Shown piece by piece: positions 15,001-22,513 of a stretch of DNA of 64,000 nt. The DNA is from Flectonema sp. DT1601. Taxonomy: Eukaryota > Euglenozoa > Diplonemea > Diplonemida > Diplonemidae. The position numbers were made by a program, and so were the translations under genes. The notes under the pieces were generated by a model. The model was not told the DNA's origin and ran no database searches. It saw nothing but the letters and a program-made list of their open reading frames with translations. The DNA is taken from NCBI GenBank assembly GCA_964019425.1, contig OZ025790.1:682001-746000 (forward strand), in the 5' to 3' direction. Within the stretch, counting starts at the first letter, position 1, and each line of letters begins with the position of its first letter.

Positions 15001-18000
15001 AGGTCCAGCACAAAGTCATCGAACGCGATCGACACGTCGTTTGCCGACACCGACGACAGCCCACCCGACAGGTCGATGCGCAGCTCGAATCGGAACCCAA
15101 GCGTCGCCTTCGCCGCAAACGTGTTCACCCCGCTGAACTCGAAAAGCTCTTCGTCGATCAGGTCCTGCAGCTTCGGCGTGATCTCCATGTCAAGCAGCCC
15201 GTTTACGAGAAACGAAAGCTCGAACACGTCCCCGTTCCGCCCTCCCGAAACCAATGCGAACGGCACGTTGTTCTGCGGTTTGAAGATCAGCTCGACCATC
15301 GCCAAAAGCTTCTCCTGGTACATCGTGATCACCTCACGCGCCCCGGGGCACACCGGTGACCCCTCGCTCGCCTTGCACGTTGCCGAGTATTTCTCGTCCA
15401 CCAACTTCGTCAGCTCCGCATCCCAGATCAAGAAATCTCCGAACGTCGTCGAGTTCTCCCCCGTCGCCAACATCCCGTTCAGCGAACGGTCCAGCAACGG
15501 AATGTTCGTGTTCAACGCTTCCAACGAGTTCAGTTTCTCCCCGACACTTGCCACCGCCCCGAGACCCGATTTCAGCGCGTCCACGATCTGCGGAGTCAGG
15601 GCCACGTCTACCTGGAATTTAGGTCCCGTTGCATCGAACAAGTTGCGATCCACAATGTCCAGCGTCACCAGAACAGATTCCACTCGGATCGGCAACGATG
15701 CCTCCAAACTTCCCTGCAGGACTAGCGAATCTTTCAGAGGCTGCACGTCGAACGACACCGCTGGCGACGCCGTCTGATCGAACAAAGTTACAGGTCCCGC
15801 CGCCGTGGCCGTCGAGTTTACTCCGAACCCGAGAAGCAGGTTTCCGCTTTCCAACGTAAGGTCGATCGCCCCGAACGAAAGAGTCTCCACGTAGTCCGTC
15901 AGGTTCGCCCTCACCGCGAAGAAGAAATCCGTCACACGTGTGTAAGCCAGGGGCGCTGACTTTGTTTCGATCAGCGGCTTCAGGTTCAGCCCCGCCGTCA
16001 CCCCGACCCGAAACTCCGCTCCGAACGAGAGAGCCGTCGATAGGTCTCCAAGCGCTCCCAACGTCTCCATCGCCACGCTGTCGAACGCTGGATTATCCGC
16101 AACTCCGTCCAGCAGCTTAGTCAGTGCATCCGCAAGCGCCGTCACCAGCTCCGCAGTGGTCGCTTCCGCCCCGAAATCCAGCAGCAGGTCTACCACCACA
16201 CACATGTCCCCCTCGGTGTTCGTCTCGAGACCTCCGTTCACCGACAGCGGCCCAACCGACACCCCGACAGTCAGTCCGCTCCCGAACACGCGCTTCTTCA
16301 GATAGTTCACGAACCCACCGATGCTCGGGTTACGTCCAAACAGGTTCGCCAAGTCATCAACGGTGATCGAAACTGCCGAAGATCCGAACAGTGCGCTTCC
16401 CACCTGCGGAAGGTAGTTTTTCCAGTCGAAGATTTCCCCGGTGCTCGGGTCAAGGTGAAACCCCTCCACCGTCAACACGCTGAACTTGCTCTCACCGATC
16501 AGCACCAACATCGCACTCTGGAAGTCGGTACTCGTCCCAAGGGCCTCCCCGACGCTCAGCAGATCCCCGAGGCTTCCCAGAGTGAACGACCCCGCGCTCA
16601 CAGAAGGTGCCAACGCAACACGAAGCTCCGTCAGGTAATCCACTGGGTTGAATCTCACACTTCCCACCGTCACCGGGAACCCTGAAGCGTCCACCGATCC
16701 AAACAGATTCCTCACCGCGTCCGGAAGTTCCCTCAGCAGCGCCTGCGCCATGCGCTTCGTCATACCGAAGTCCGGGTGCAGCGACAACAGCTGTCCAACC
16801 TCTCCGACGCTCAGCGCACCCGTCGAAACAGATCCCGTCGACAACCCAGTGAAGTACGCTCTGAAATACGTTGGGAAGCTGAACAGACTAAAATACTCGT
16901 CCGCAGAGGGGTCATGGAGCCCCGAGTTGAATCGTCCGAACACCGCTCCCCACTTCCCCTGAAACACCACCAGAATCTTCGCGTTCGTCGCGTCCAATTT
17001 CGCCCCCACGTCCAGAGACGACAGCGCCCCGGCAACCTCCAGAGACAGACCTCCAGCCAACCCATTCGCCAGCTGACGGAACTTGATTAGCAATTCCAGG
17101 TAGTCCCCCAAGTTCTTCGCGATGTCGAATTTCCCCTTGAAAGACGACAGAAGCCCCTCGATCTGTGACAACCCCGGGATCGATGACAACCCCGACACGT
17201 CGAGACCCCCAATCCCCTCAATCAGGCTCGTCAGCTTCTCCGGCAGCTCCGAGAACGTGTTCGTCGACAATCCCGTGTGTCCGACCCCTTCCCCGACACC
17301 GTTCGGAAGGCTCGGAATGAAAGCCGACAAGTCCATATCCAGAGAGAATTTCGGAAATCCCCCCGCGAACAGATTCTCGTTGTGGTACTCGATGATGGGG
17401 ATCAGGTTCGCGTCCCCGCTGAACAGTCCCACGTCCAGCTCGATTGGCAGGATCACATCCACCGATGCGTAAGGAGTAATCGACAGTTGCGACAGAAACT
17501 CTTTCATCCCATTAACACCTCCGGACCGCAGCTTGAACAGCGAAGCCTCCAAGTACGGAGTCAGCTCACCTTCCGCTACCGCAGCTCCAAAGTTCGACTT
17601 GAACCCAGCACCCAGAGCGAAAGACCCCTCGCTGATCGCAACCGTGAACACGTCTCCCCCGAAAGACAAGCTGAAGTCCACCGGGTCCACCACGATCGCT
17701 GCCCCTGCGGACAAATCGTTCACCCGAATCACGGAATTCACCGCGATCTTCTCTCCCGACAGCGCCCCGTCGTTCACGAACTTCGTGTTCACCGCGAGCG
17801 TCACGTCAACGACCACCTGCGCTTCGAACTTCACCTCTGCCGACAGGCTCGGTGCCGCTACATCCCCCTGCGACTGTCCCAGCAGGTCGAACAGCGGACC
17901 CAGGTCCTTGATGTGCGAAAGCATCCCGTCGATGGTCGCCCCAAAAGATCCCACAGACTCACTAGCTGAAGCCTCCAACCGCATGTTCAGCCGCACCTCG

Positions 18001-19208
18001 TTCGACTCCGGGAACCAACCCCCGCTCAGCGTCAACCCGCCCCCTGCGGCATAGTCCAGCGACGCCCCGTTTGTCGGCGTCATCAACCGATCCTTGATGT
18101 GGGCCATCAGCCCGCGGAACGTGTGCGACCCCGACAGCCCGAAGTACGCCTCCGCCACGGTCTCCAACTTCAGCAGCTCTCCCACTCCGTTGAACAGCGT
18201 AGACGAGTCCAATCCCTCGATGTTCAGCCCGCCGTCCCACCCGAATTTACCAAAATCAATGTTTGCAAGCTGCCCCAGCTGTCCCAAGATCGTCTCTTTC
18301 AGTGGATCGATGTCCGCATCTACCGAGAAAACCAGCGCCACTCCATCGAAGATGTTCTCATCCGACAAACTCAGAACAGGCGACGGCAGCTGCCCGACGA
18401 TCGGCGTCGTTACCCCAACTGTGAACACTCCCTCGAAACCTCCGCTCGGACTTCCCACAGAAATCTCCTGCACCCGCGTCAAGAAGTTTGTCACGTCGTC
18501 CGACGGAAAGTAAATCGGAACTTCCGCATTCGAGATCGTCGCCGTCCCAGCAAGGCTCACCATCCCACTCACTCCGGTCCAAGCCACCTCCTCTCCAGCA
18601 TCTACCGACCCACTCAGAGAGATCGTTACCTTCGAAGCACCAATCGAGATCGTCGCCTTCTCCGACGGAGACGTCACCGAGTTCGGAATCTTCAGCGTCA
18701 CCGTCGACGAGAAACCACCGGTTCCGGTCAAACTCAGCCCCCCACCCACCTTGAACGCAATCCCCAGCTTCTGCAGGTCAGCTGCCGGAAGTGATCCAAG
18801 ACTACCGGAAAGGGTGACCGCTTCTTCCAGAGCCACCGTCATCGAGATCGTCAGCTCATCTGTCACCGTGTCGTGCGTGCACGCCGCTGCGATCTGGCTT
18901 CCAAGGGCCGTATTCACCACGTCGAATGCCGTCTCGTTCACCGTGTTCAGCGTGGTAGTCAGATCCGCTGCGAACTTTGGCAGACCCATCGAACCTAAAT
19001 CCTTGTTTGCTCCCGGAATTAAGTTTGAGAATTGGGTCAGTTTGCCTTCGATCGAAGCAGATGCGACCTTCACTGCGTCCAGTGCGTCTAAGATATGCTG
19101 CTGATACGCAGCTGCCACGTCTACACATGGTTCCATTAAACCGTTTGTAGGTGTTGCTGACAACATCGCACTTATCGCCATCATCATTATCGACGATCGC
19201 GTACTCAT
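1..19208 (-). CDS. Giant RTX-repeat protein, unit 1 (3' part lies beyond the window)
   Basis: This is the first 6,402 codons of the same gene that is complete at 35997-60436, shifted by exactly 41,228 bases. The reading frame is open from the ATG at 19206-19208 to the window edge. It starts with a hydrophobic signal peptide (MSTRSSIMMMAISAML...), runs through the beta-rich N-terminal half, the EF-hand-like and Calx-beta-like segments, and ends inside the RTX array. By eye I saw only four substitutions against the unit 3 copy: C/T at 4757 (Val/Ile), T/C at 11796, T/C at 16792 (Gln/Arg) and T/C at 18420. This means either very recent duplication or ongoing homogenisation. The two 3' introns and terminal exons expected for this copy are outside the window. 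Whether this copy is complete cannot be judged here. Confidence 0.92.
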   Translation of the reverse strand, partial: MSTRSSIMMMAISAMLSATPTNGLMEPCVDVAAAYQQHILDALDAVKVASASIEGKLTQFSNLIPGANKDLGSMGLPKFAADLTTTLNTVNETAFDVVNTALGSQIAAACTHDTVTDELTISMTVALEEAVTLSGSLGSLPAADLQKLGIAFKVGGGLSLTGTGGFSSTVTLKIPNSVTSPSEKATISIGASKVTISLSGSVDAGEEVAWTGVSGMVSLAGTATISNAEVPIYFPSDDVTNFLTRVQEISVGSPSGGFEGVFTVGVTTPIVGQLPSPVLSLSDENIFDGVALVFSVDADIDPLKETILGQLGQLANIDFGKFGWDGGLNIEGLDSSTLFNGVGELLKLETVAEAYFGLSGSHTFRGLMAHIKDRLMTPTNGASLDYAAGGGLTLSGGWFPESNEVRLNMRLEASASESVGSFGATIDGMLSHIKDLGPLFDLLGQSQGDVAAPSLSAEVKFEAQVVVDVTLAVNTKFVNDGALSGEKIAVNSVIRVNDLSAGAAIVVDPVDFSLSFGGDVFTVAISEGSFALGAGFKSNFGAAVAEGELTPYLEASLFKLRSGGVNGMKEFLSQLSITPYASVDVILPIELDVGLFSGDANLIPIIEYHNENLFAGGFPKFSLDMDLSAFIPSLPNGVGEGVGHTGLSTNTFSELPEKLTSLIEGIGGLDVSGLSSIPGLSQIEGLLSSFKGKFDIAKNLGDYLELLIKFRQLANGLAGGLSLEVAGALSSLDVGAKLDATNAKILVVFQGKWGAVFGRFNSGLHDPSADEYFSLFSFPTYFRAYFTGLSTGSVSTGALSVGEVGQLLSLHPDFGMTKRMAQALLRELPDAVRNLFGSVDASGFPVTVGSVRFNPVDYLTELRVALAPSVSAGSFTLGSLGDLLSVGEALGTSTDFQSAMLVLIGESKFSVLTVEGFHLDPSTGEIFDWKNYLPQVGSALFGSSAVSITVDDLANLFGRNPSIGGFVNYLKKRVFGSGLTVGVSVGPLSVNGGLETNTEGDMCVVVDLLLDFGAEATTAELVTALADALTKLLDGVADNPAFDSVAMETLGALGDLSTALSFGAEFRVGVTAGLNLKPLIETKSAPLAYTRVTDFFFAVRANLTDYVETLSFGAIDLTLESGNLLLGFGVNSTATAAGPVTLFDQTASPAVSFDVQPLKDSLVLQGSLEASLPIRVESVLVTLDIVDRNLFDATGPKFQVDVALTPQIVDALKSGLGAVASVGEKLNSLEALNTNIPLLDRSLNGMLATGENSTTFGDFLIWDAELTKLVDEKYSATCKASEGSPVCPGAREVITMYQEKLLAMVELIFKPQNNVPFALVSGGRNGDVFELSFLVNGLLDMEITPKLQDLIDEELFEFSGVNTFAAKATLGFRFELRIDLSGGLSSVSANDVSIAFDDFVLDLSLNSGLEATVTVGVLGAAIDGGSGSIAMRFEGALSGGNHVAITQISGDAMVITKSGHVKAEIPFKATIGETDLSGSNNVGMGGEDLRPRVTVDLPDIFTPGGLTIAHHNMDQLLNFRGLSPLDVVQIVNTVINGLQEYASSPVFNVTLPLIDLSLGNAIDFADSITEKLVSVMTAAQAPKDRQTLSLCYESEMLPGWAGADNAAFQEALTFRTFEIEINQQYVTLIELDYAAIQAETTTAGVAARVAEAVNAAGLGSSITVAARDDGTEGIRVCTTEEIEASVLGFRVTLLKTGNTKYEEMLGKPVKVLGIEDGTVVNVAREPSFSTADALSAILSEALAPTVVKVTLEQDAVTQQWDVMFNVALPQLSLPTPTVNLRFGAEVDPLLDVEASANLALSTTFDLSFDFGARLGMSAGDLSIIGAPAGGLEATTTSGMGCVFVLDKVRYSVTLDSGKKLVEELTKQVATVDAQLSGGKKITVIQYTEQKSYTVTTTGVRKFETEVTEEFKNVGGMKSESSRAKTFAPLVRGLHFVGALQLDATDFGFLANVAVLAAVADGGSGFVRAELDVVLGSLTEKTTLAALREALGDADTRFSLVTATAKLSGAFTLPEGTVSIEVPGVLSLTAGGIKVELPEFVLPLQKGFTSSLPTGSDFLVTVDVPSFPNLSDIKNMDLGQIIGLIADAVELVFGPPETLVDGVPTIVAGKFGDSGLIGDLAILDMEIPFLSFTPNEILDPVQVVLREIESIASDLGGSIKRLEELIEDKLGLDPSLLTFTYVEGMGGAPSSIQVSLTKALGYSKELRFDVSLAELIQNSDALDEVGLDSLTSLVDASASLESVFSFSASAELVLALEVTLEKTPKLSLNKETGLTLQLLAKGEFSFAASLGPFDISISGAKAEVGIADVPVQYRFGLSQNHALESGAFSAILADFKATQGLTGGVQASLPIDGFGEIGFKIESLDAFLSRTPGSVTVTGLDVLKLLSGKFSISPVEVMLTDSQTIINGIDSVLALLDKIITGGAGILKKLLLPMLGEKVRDALDTSFISSFRTGLVNTMTNGLDALAKDEPGQKLNVAQVLAKLMGLLFHDELGILLEAADPYDPASDWKAIEVTVRHKDGNVMPEVLDENYALVDGADLSEADAIEWNLNIGMSWEVGAGFDIGFGLDEFPLGFELSSDLKFVIGWRFNLKFGMSVKKGFYLNVDGKELTVFAALTFPNLRAAGDLFIMNIEMNGRDYPDGEGATGLIGAIYLDVLDVNTDNYLTLKELKKGGLSLLSLEYEFTALAEMDLRFGILESVIPGLPSLSCGAYIEWTISGAFTKGKKSSAALPAQSGKKDLPKKYQSKSLKKPRAIPLPRVLLFDVSLDMGKIITTLLQPIFGKLAELVEPIQPVLDALQVRLPVISDIAGRSVTILELPELLINGLLGSGGPVRGSVKNIAAYLGVITEIVELIQLIVDLVKQVEEQLNRNPPIDSFKLNFGDFELEKIGPYIVPFVFTGPNPGTFEGTGREWDVLATSPSSKTKPSTQTKSTGDIGKDTGGGGMQKLLKRLTDSEAMWQYPFLSPSGALGLITGEDVDLITLNSPKMEIEVIVDFGIDFFVLAINFYGEFKVSARLQAGYDTSGIREAIERKKPLLALNGFFISDTETPGEDTLELAASGGIRVSASINLGLVRVRASGFVSFEASIDLYDPNGDGKIRLGEIWAIIKENFFKLFNLKAKFCAGASIYAEIFNPFVNWKCGWVYCYPRGRWEKTNPELSISACLIDIDTSPPPQPILAHIDSGNLALHMGPDAGKRVSGDTSDNGETFQIRHINGEPGLETVEVVFVKGEAREDQLTTEFEQVSSYSGNCGLQTDHIYLQNPMSGGNLVCGQGADTIVIDYTSHQGVLADGTIGSSGLSGFAMGELVLNFNARNVNVLLPADAGKVTVTGVASGTTLTIEGADGNNEFEVTNPGEVKGTLVVKGGNDRDTLRITVPSSSGSVGGSLGPTTVNGLGMLIPVSYSGFELVVVQLGKNGDTFRVIETLATTDVEVVTAGGGDHVTIGDGTVEKIRSLVMVEGDSQTRVAKLTIDDSADTSGNSGRMTSQVVSGLGMSGPGIEFAALGELIVKLPVTIPEGSKNVFTVAGTHRGLVTVQGGNGVDHLTVEGTSGTTYVNGGNGADVITVPPATNPEGSAINPLLAPLYIDGERGNDTISVGFAGTGASFVSITDSGYLVHDPSELNTLEMNGTPGDDNFLIRANFIANIHGGGAAAERVDMDRGINAGITINGLKGDDTYACDDNAGIMTLNGGEGNDQFLFGQLYNAERDSVHIPGVSDVFTTAKTTEGYLSSGNHFHINANGESGDDTFIVMRNIATLALRGGADDDRFTIRAFALWDSLTPEKPDPEIKETTVDTGEGQDVVMYAVNAPVAIDGGPGFDTLVVIGTEYPDTFVVTRNGIYGAGLFVTFVGIESVEVATLAGDDTVYVMSTDEQVSTSVYTGLGSDDVIITPHESSYVVSNDLRGHSGVVNNMVTSATDASYNGMEAHGVSANVADEDTPSMVFNTDGMQVMIEGKGTQGTYTIRMVHPPSADVTITVVAPTPPSQLVGSKNVFVTPQSLTFEKNGNRWKDVKTVTVSVEDDNVKEGKEAIAIAHTVAQFNGGSEYDNLIVPMVQFSILDSEEFEFYLIEGMDGGMRVSETGLGTVGKTASYTMLMRPCVSTAVRMKLVYDSAQVQVSREAFDFTTSNGCEEVITVTAVDDEAVEGFHYTTVQHEVETANADFAAAAVPYVGIQILDNEAPGMVLLESHGSTDVIEGGLTDTYEVYLTKEPQGSVTVSPTVKKTKAIEAKFLPEREQVSVSPATLTFDSSNYYIAQTVTVTAVVDNAVDDHTVKEFGAQPSLAYQIQGSLTVSGDNNPTAIDFLPPVMLPGETDSGVFADRLDNPNLDVIESMQIDTLTVENTGGFLPTTVTLLPGRVTGMGMGTDRVREGKALLGGIQYSDLEVVVLNLGAAVDTVVVGGTHTGATYINAGKGDDTFQVYGAVGPTYVNGQEGDDTFVVGDDAGKLVQIKDLVSLSGGSGEHNTLHINNWGGNPDLGFAGFLSRTDLSGFGMVAKRGEDSKKVHAVTVRGTSGAFALSFEFDGMVYHLDAFSLGTAAKTIEDAMQHAVFGADPNRCGNELKSKCTRSFAVDSVDSLTYIVRYEGEAETAGGAITVDVSGVVNGEVEYLAGADINSRVRLAGINYGDMRTLEIDMGTTAKDAINVRGVSIPTAIRTHGGDDVIALGSDANLVTIAEAGSGSTLPGWLKYIQNTITLDAGTGRNRLMVSDSTGSGKGVDGERVILEKNLIRNLAPVPIPYVGTFTGGITVWTGQEKDKVYVRSTILAAVEGERVVTTLNTGGGDDEVEIYLGGEIPDGFFVVNGEGGNDVIDARETVIPLVIVGGLGSDTIYPGQKADIIFGDEGTVTYGGTMSIGSAHGSTGQLDGKAAPPTSAQTAESPSSACAAEAAGSKDVIVTKGCSRYIIFGGPGGDEITTEGGLDFVFGDLGSIEFDAEGRVVKMESTCPGQGSDDTINTGDSADIVFGGPGADVIDTGRSDDVVFGDHGMLGLGYFSEKGAEEDRHVTVAESRHPSDGGADVIDVGYGNNTAFGGASGDRVLGSMNRDFLFGDHGRYTSALSKPTDFTLESLFAEQGGDDTLSGQSGHDFLFGGAGEDAISGGEGRDTIFGDHGAVEVGVIADVATAKGRCAVGDAVALGARDVVYGGDDEDTVFGGAGSDELHGGDNNDVLFGDCGEFEVVGEDRKYWSVSGGAAAAAGDSDALFGEDDDDILVGGQGGDNVVGGAGDDWMFGDSGAVEVSPSKTYATAETTFLEYGGEDTLGGGEGNDLVFGGPGSDEIHGGDHKDVLFGDFGRYESISAGSRLYDASFEVVDQPLPPATGAKDTIYGGESHDIIFGGAGADVVEGGAGRDWMFGDYGKALLDGSLEYFKMESTSPGHGAGDQLSGGDEDDVIFGGRGADTIHAGKHDDVVFGDFGSVESAKPGDMAMESLFTCEDGGADLIYGEHGNDVLIGGFGSDVIEGFTGKDWIIGDHGKGTLAPSLDFRSVESILGCGANDTLVGGDEDDYIFGCEGKDTIDGNEHNDAVFGDHGKFSSAAHGEGHWESILTEAEHGDDDVITTHDGDDIVFGGQGIDKIVGGAGRDWLFGDHGLVNLGPTSFHLESTHATSGGGADDLRGGDGMDYLFGGFGQDKVYGERENDVLFGDHGAITSAVPGDIVYRSVLFELADQSADDSDVLVGDIGDDIIFGGGGVLDVITGHTGKDWIFGDFGEIEVRESEELTIMTSTSPTTGGDDEISAGDEDDVVFGGTGKDSIKGEKHNDVIFGDHGRYQIKWSAVGGWRKFESLHTGDAGEGGDDVLSGSVGDDIIIGGQGGDTVHGGDGKDFIIGDQGEIDISDDPATSDTWSLRSTASLSGGNDHLYGESETDVIIGGFGDDEVVGSSGEDILLGDHGEVYRTTHDSSNPDVGGLYVKSTFTDSDGEGGADTITGSYGRHIIMGGQGDDVITVAEGSDWIFGDHGHVRDHENGTYTLESLAPLSGGADTISAGDADDIVFGGYGNDTIDGSNGNNVVFGDHGFVQRNASDEFNMTSIFTEGGEGGSDTIDVQDGKDYVFGGQSNDVIRTRGGDDSVFGDHGSVVISKEADSLVYESTAPALADGGNDEILTGGGDDIVFGGSANDVIDGEDGVDFIFGDFGRVRKMFTQPGDLVLQTVFDGEATAGSGDDTIHGSAGDDILFGGRGADSISGNAGLDVVFGDIGIMTRTPLTGLTHLVTTGDAADGEDDHLNGDEENDILLGGGGEDTINGGDGDDFVFGDAGEVHLNPSSHWVRLRNANQVGGGSDVIDGGLGDDKILAGAGGDVVHGGAGGDVIIGDYGKYETTNPGDFTVKGSAGPATSDAGAADKIFAGEGDDVVVAGEGDDEVDGEGGNDYIFGDLGEVAWTPSAELTKLITLGSCSGGDDTITAG

Positions 19209-19290
19209 TTTTTTAGCAGCTGAGAGTTGTTTCTAGCTGCTCTTATTCTTTGATTACCCTTTTCTTTTATTTGATGGGTAACTTGTATAA

Positions 19291-19329
19291 CTGAACGAGA
19301 GAATGAGAATAAGTAATATAAAAAAAAAC
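19291..19329 (-). promoter_or_regulatory. Predicted spliced-leader acceptor of giant gene, unit 1
   Basis: On the minus strand a pyrimidine-rich run (TTACTTATTCTCATTCTC followed by TCG) ends in TTCAG at 19292-19291, 82 nt before the ATG. No internal exon lies upstream, so trans-splicing rather than cis-splicing is the natural reading. The same site recurs in units 2 and 3. Confidence 0.6.
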
Positions 19330-19415
19330 AATACAATACACTACACTACACTACACTACACTACACAGCACAACGCAACACAACACAACACAACACAACA
19401 AAACAAAACACAAAA
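19321..19415. repeat. CTACA/ACACA pentanucleotide microsatellite, unit 1
   Basis: Runs of ACTAC and AACAC pentamers with short AAAAC variants lie between the protease stop and the giant-gene acceptor. The tract length differs between the three units: shortest here, with an internal duplication in unit 2 and one extra ACTAC in unit 3. On the sense strand it reads as TGTTG/TGTAG repeats just upstream of the acceptor pyrimidine tract. Confidence 0.85.
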
Positions 19416-19960
19416 AGGAACGATGTCGTAGATCAAGTCTTCCCCTATTTACCAACAGAATAGAGTCACGCAATTAGATTAATTCACATTAGAGTGTTGT
19501 GGTAGCCTGCATTAACATAAATAAAATACACAAATACGTCTGTGCGAACATTACAACACTCCCATCTCCCAACAACAGGAAACAAGAAGAAGATACACAA
19601 CAAGGAAAACGAGGCACAGCTCAACACACGGAAAACGTCGAAACACTGAATGCAACACGATCCAGCATTTCGAGAAAAAAAAGGAAGTTTTTTTTTAATT
19701 CAGTTTGTGTGTCATATAAACAACATGACACAGCGGAGAGGAAGAAACTGCTGCGTTCTGATTGTCTGGTCGAAAGCTACCAAGCAATTCAGCACAGCAT
19801 ACGAAGCTTACACAGTTAACAACTGGATTGCTACCAGACATATTCGTTGTCGGGAGAGCGTTTAAAATGGAACAAATAGTGTTTTTTTTTCTCTTTACTG
19901 TTAATTTTTTAATTTTTCTTTTTTTTTTTTTTTTTTTTTTTCAGAGAAAAGCAATACTTT

Positions 19961-21307
<1,347 letters not shown>

Positions 21308-21322
21308 TTAAAGTAGAAATAA

Positions 21323-21356
21323 CTGAATCAGGGAGAGAGAGAGAGAGGAAAGAAAT
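21323..21356 (-). promoter_or_regulatory. Predicted spliced-leader acceptor of protease, unit 1
   Basis: The sense strand reads TTTCTTTCCTCTCTCTCTCT followed by CTCCCTGATTCAG, ending at 21323. This gives a 33-nt 5' leader before the ATG. A long CT tract followed by the first AG is the standard trypanosomatid trans-splicing signal. In units 2 and 3 the CT tract is longer and the tail reads CCCCGATTCAG. Confidence 0.75.
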
Positions 21357-21458
21357 AATAAATATTAATAAAATAAAATAAAACAAAATACAACATTATA
21401 TCGATCCAGGAGGGACAAGTCAAGCGGAAGCTCCAGTGAAAGTCTGTAAACTCGCTCT

Positions 21459-21497
21459 CTAAAACTCGACAACCCCAATGTCGGCGGCAGTCTTCAT
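21459..21497 (-). pseudogene. Remnant of a protease start (decoy ATG), unit 1
   Basis: About 200 bases upstream of the protease ATG the sense strand repeats the protease start context: TTATTTC, a CAG, then ATGAAGACTGCC, identical to the first 12 coding bases. The frame ends after 12 codons (MKTAADIGVVEF). It is best read as a short leftover of an earlier protease copy, though an upstream ORF with a regulatory role is possible. It recurs at 32046-32084 and 63610-63648. Confidence 0.45.
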
Positions 21498-22007
21498 TTT
21501 TTAGAACATCCTGAGAAATAACTGAAATAACAAGTAAAGGAAACAATAAATATCATATTAACACGTTAAGTCCCCTCTTCTTCTGAGATTCAAAACAACA
21601 ATAAGTTAGTAGTGAAATAGTTAATATCGAGACGGAGTGGAACAGAAGATTAAAAACAAGTCGGAAGCCTCAGTGAATGACAAGGTAGTTGAATACAACA
21701 TTTATTAATACAAATCAAACCGTCGGATGGAATGCTGCAATCAGTAAACAGTCACAGTCACTCCCCTCGGGGATCAAACAAATAGTCGAATCAATTCACA
21801 GGAATACATCTATGCTCGGACTTTAGCTTACACGCATGTGAATTAATTCACAACAGTTATTCACAAGACTATACTGCTTCTGTCAGTAGCGGTAGTTTAG
21901 AGCACAGCGTCTCGCAGTGTTCGCCCGGGAGCAATGCGGGCTACTAATTGCTTTGGTGCTGTTAGCTACTTATTTGTACCGAATTTTGAAATTGGATGAA
22001 AAAGCGA

Positions 22008-22513
22008 TTCCTACGATGTCGACGTGTTTCGAGAATTCGAGGGTCACTCCGTTCATCTCTATTTTGTGTCCGTTCTCTTCCCGGTTGGAGAACCAGTTGC
22101 ATTTGTGAGGTGCCAGCTGTTGTCCCGTCACTGTGCAGTATTCGGCTACGATGTCGACACCCTTCTGTAGGTCTTCTCTGGCCCCACCAGCGTCAGATCG
22201 TCCGCGTACGATTCAGGCTTGACAACCGATTCTTGCTCAATCGCCTTGCTGAGGATAGAGCATAGTGCATTGAACAGCACTACGCTCAGAGGGCAACCTT
22301 GCAGTATTCCATTGGTGGTCTTGAACGGCTTTCCGACCCCCGATGCGAATTTGAACCTCCTGGTCAGGTTGTCGTAGACGTGCCGAATAGGTTTCAATAT
22401 CCTATCCGAGATCCCCATGGCTTCAACCAAATTTAAGAGGATGCCGTGCGGTACTAGGTCGAAGCATTTCTTGAAGTCGGTGGTAACCCCCGCGATTTTT
22501 TTCCCGGACAGGG
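22008..22513 (-). pseudogene. LINE reverse-transcriptase fragment
   Basis: It encodes the palm region from TTDFKKCFDLVPHGILL through the QGCPLSVVLFNA motif and YADDLTLVG, to HKCNWFSNREENGHKIEMNGV. Around YADD it carries small differences from the inner copy, including a missing base that shifts the frame. At the HKIE point, however, this fragment keeps the intact sequence that the inner copy has lost. At 22513 it joins the Cys-rich C-terminal part of the main copy within a shared CCCGGACAGG, a microhomology junction. Confidence 0.8.

Larger units (their letters stand above)
19209..19960 (-). other. Spacer between protease and giant gene, unit 1
   Basis: This holds the 3' flank of the protease and the 5' flank of the giant gene. 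I see no gene in it. It contains the pentanucleotide repeat and an uninterrupted T-run on the plus strand at 19919-19941, which is an A-run on the sense strand starting about 20 nt after the protease stop codon. The rest is AT-rich unique sequence repeated almost unchanged in units 2 and 3. Confidence 0.7.

Noticed and set aside
21885-21945. tRNA-like segment: AGTAGC pairs with GCTACT 61 nt apart, with TAGAGCAC and GTTCG inside
   Set aside because: Too short for a tRNA, and no proper D, anticodon and T stems could be folded. Not called as an RNA gene.
22423-22513. C-terminal tail of the LINE frame (RGGYHRLQEMLRPSTARHPLKFG)
   Set aside because: It is the RT motif A region of the joined fragment read in the wrong frame, so not a true part of the ORF2 C-terminus.
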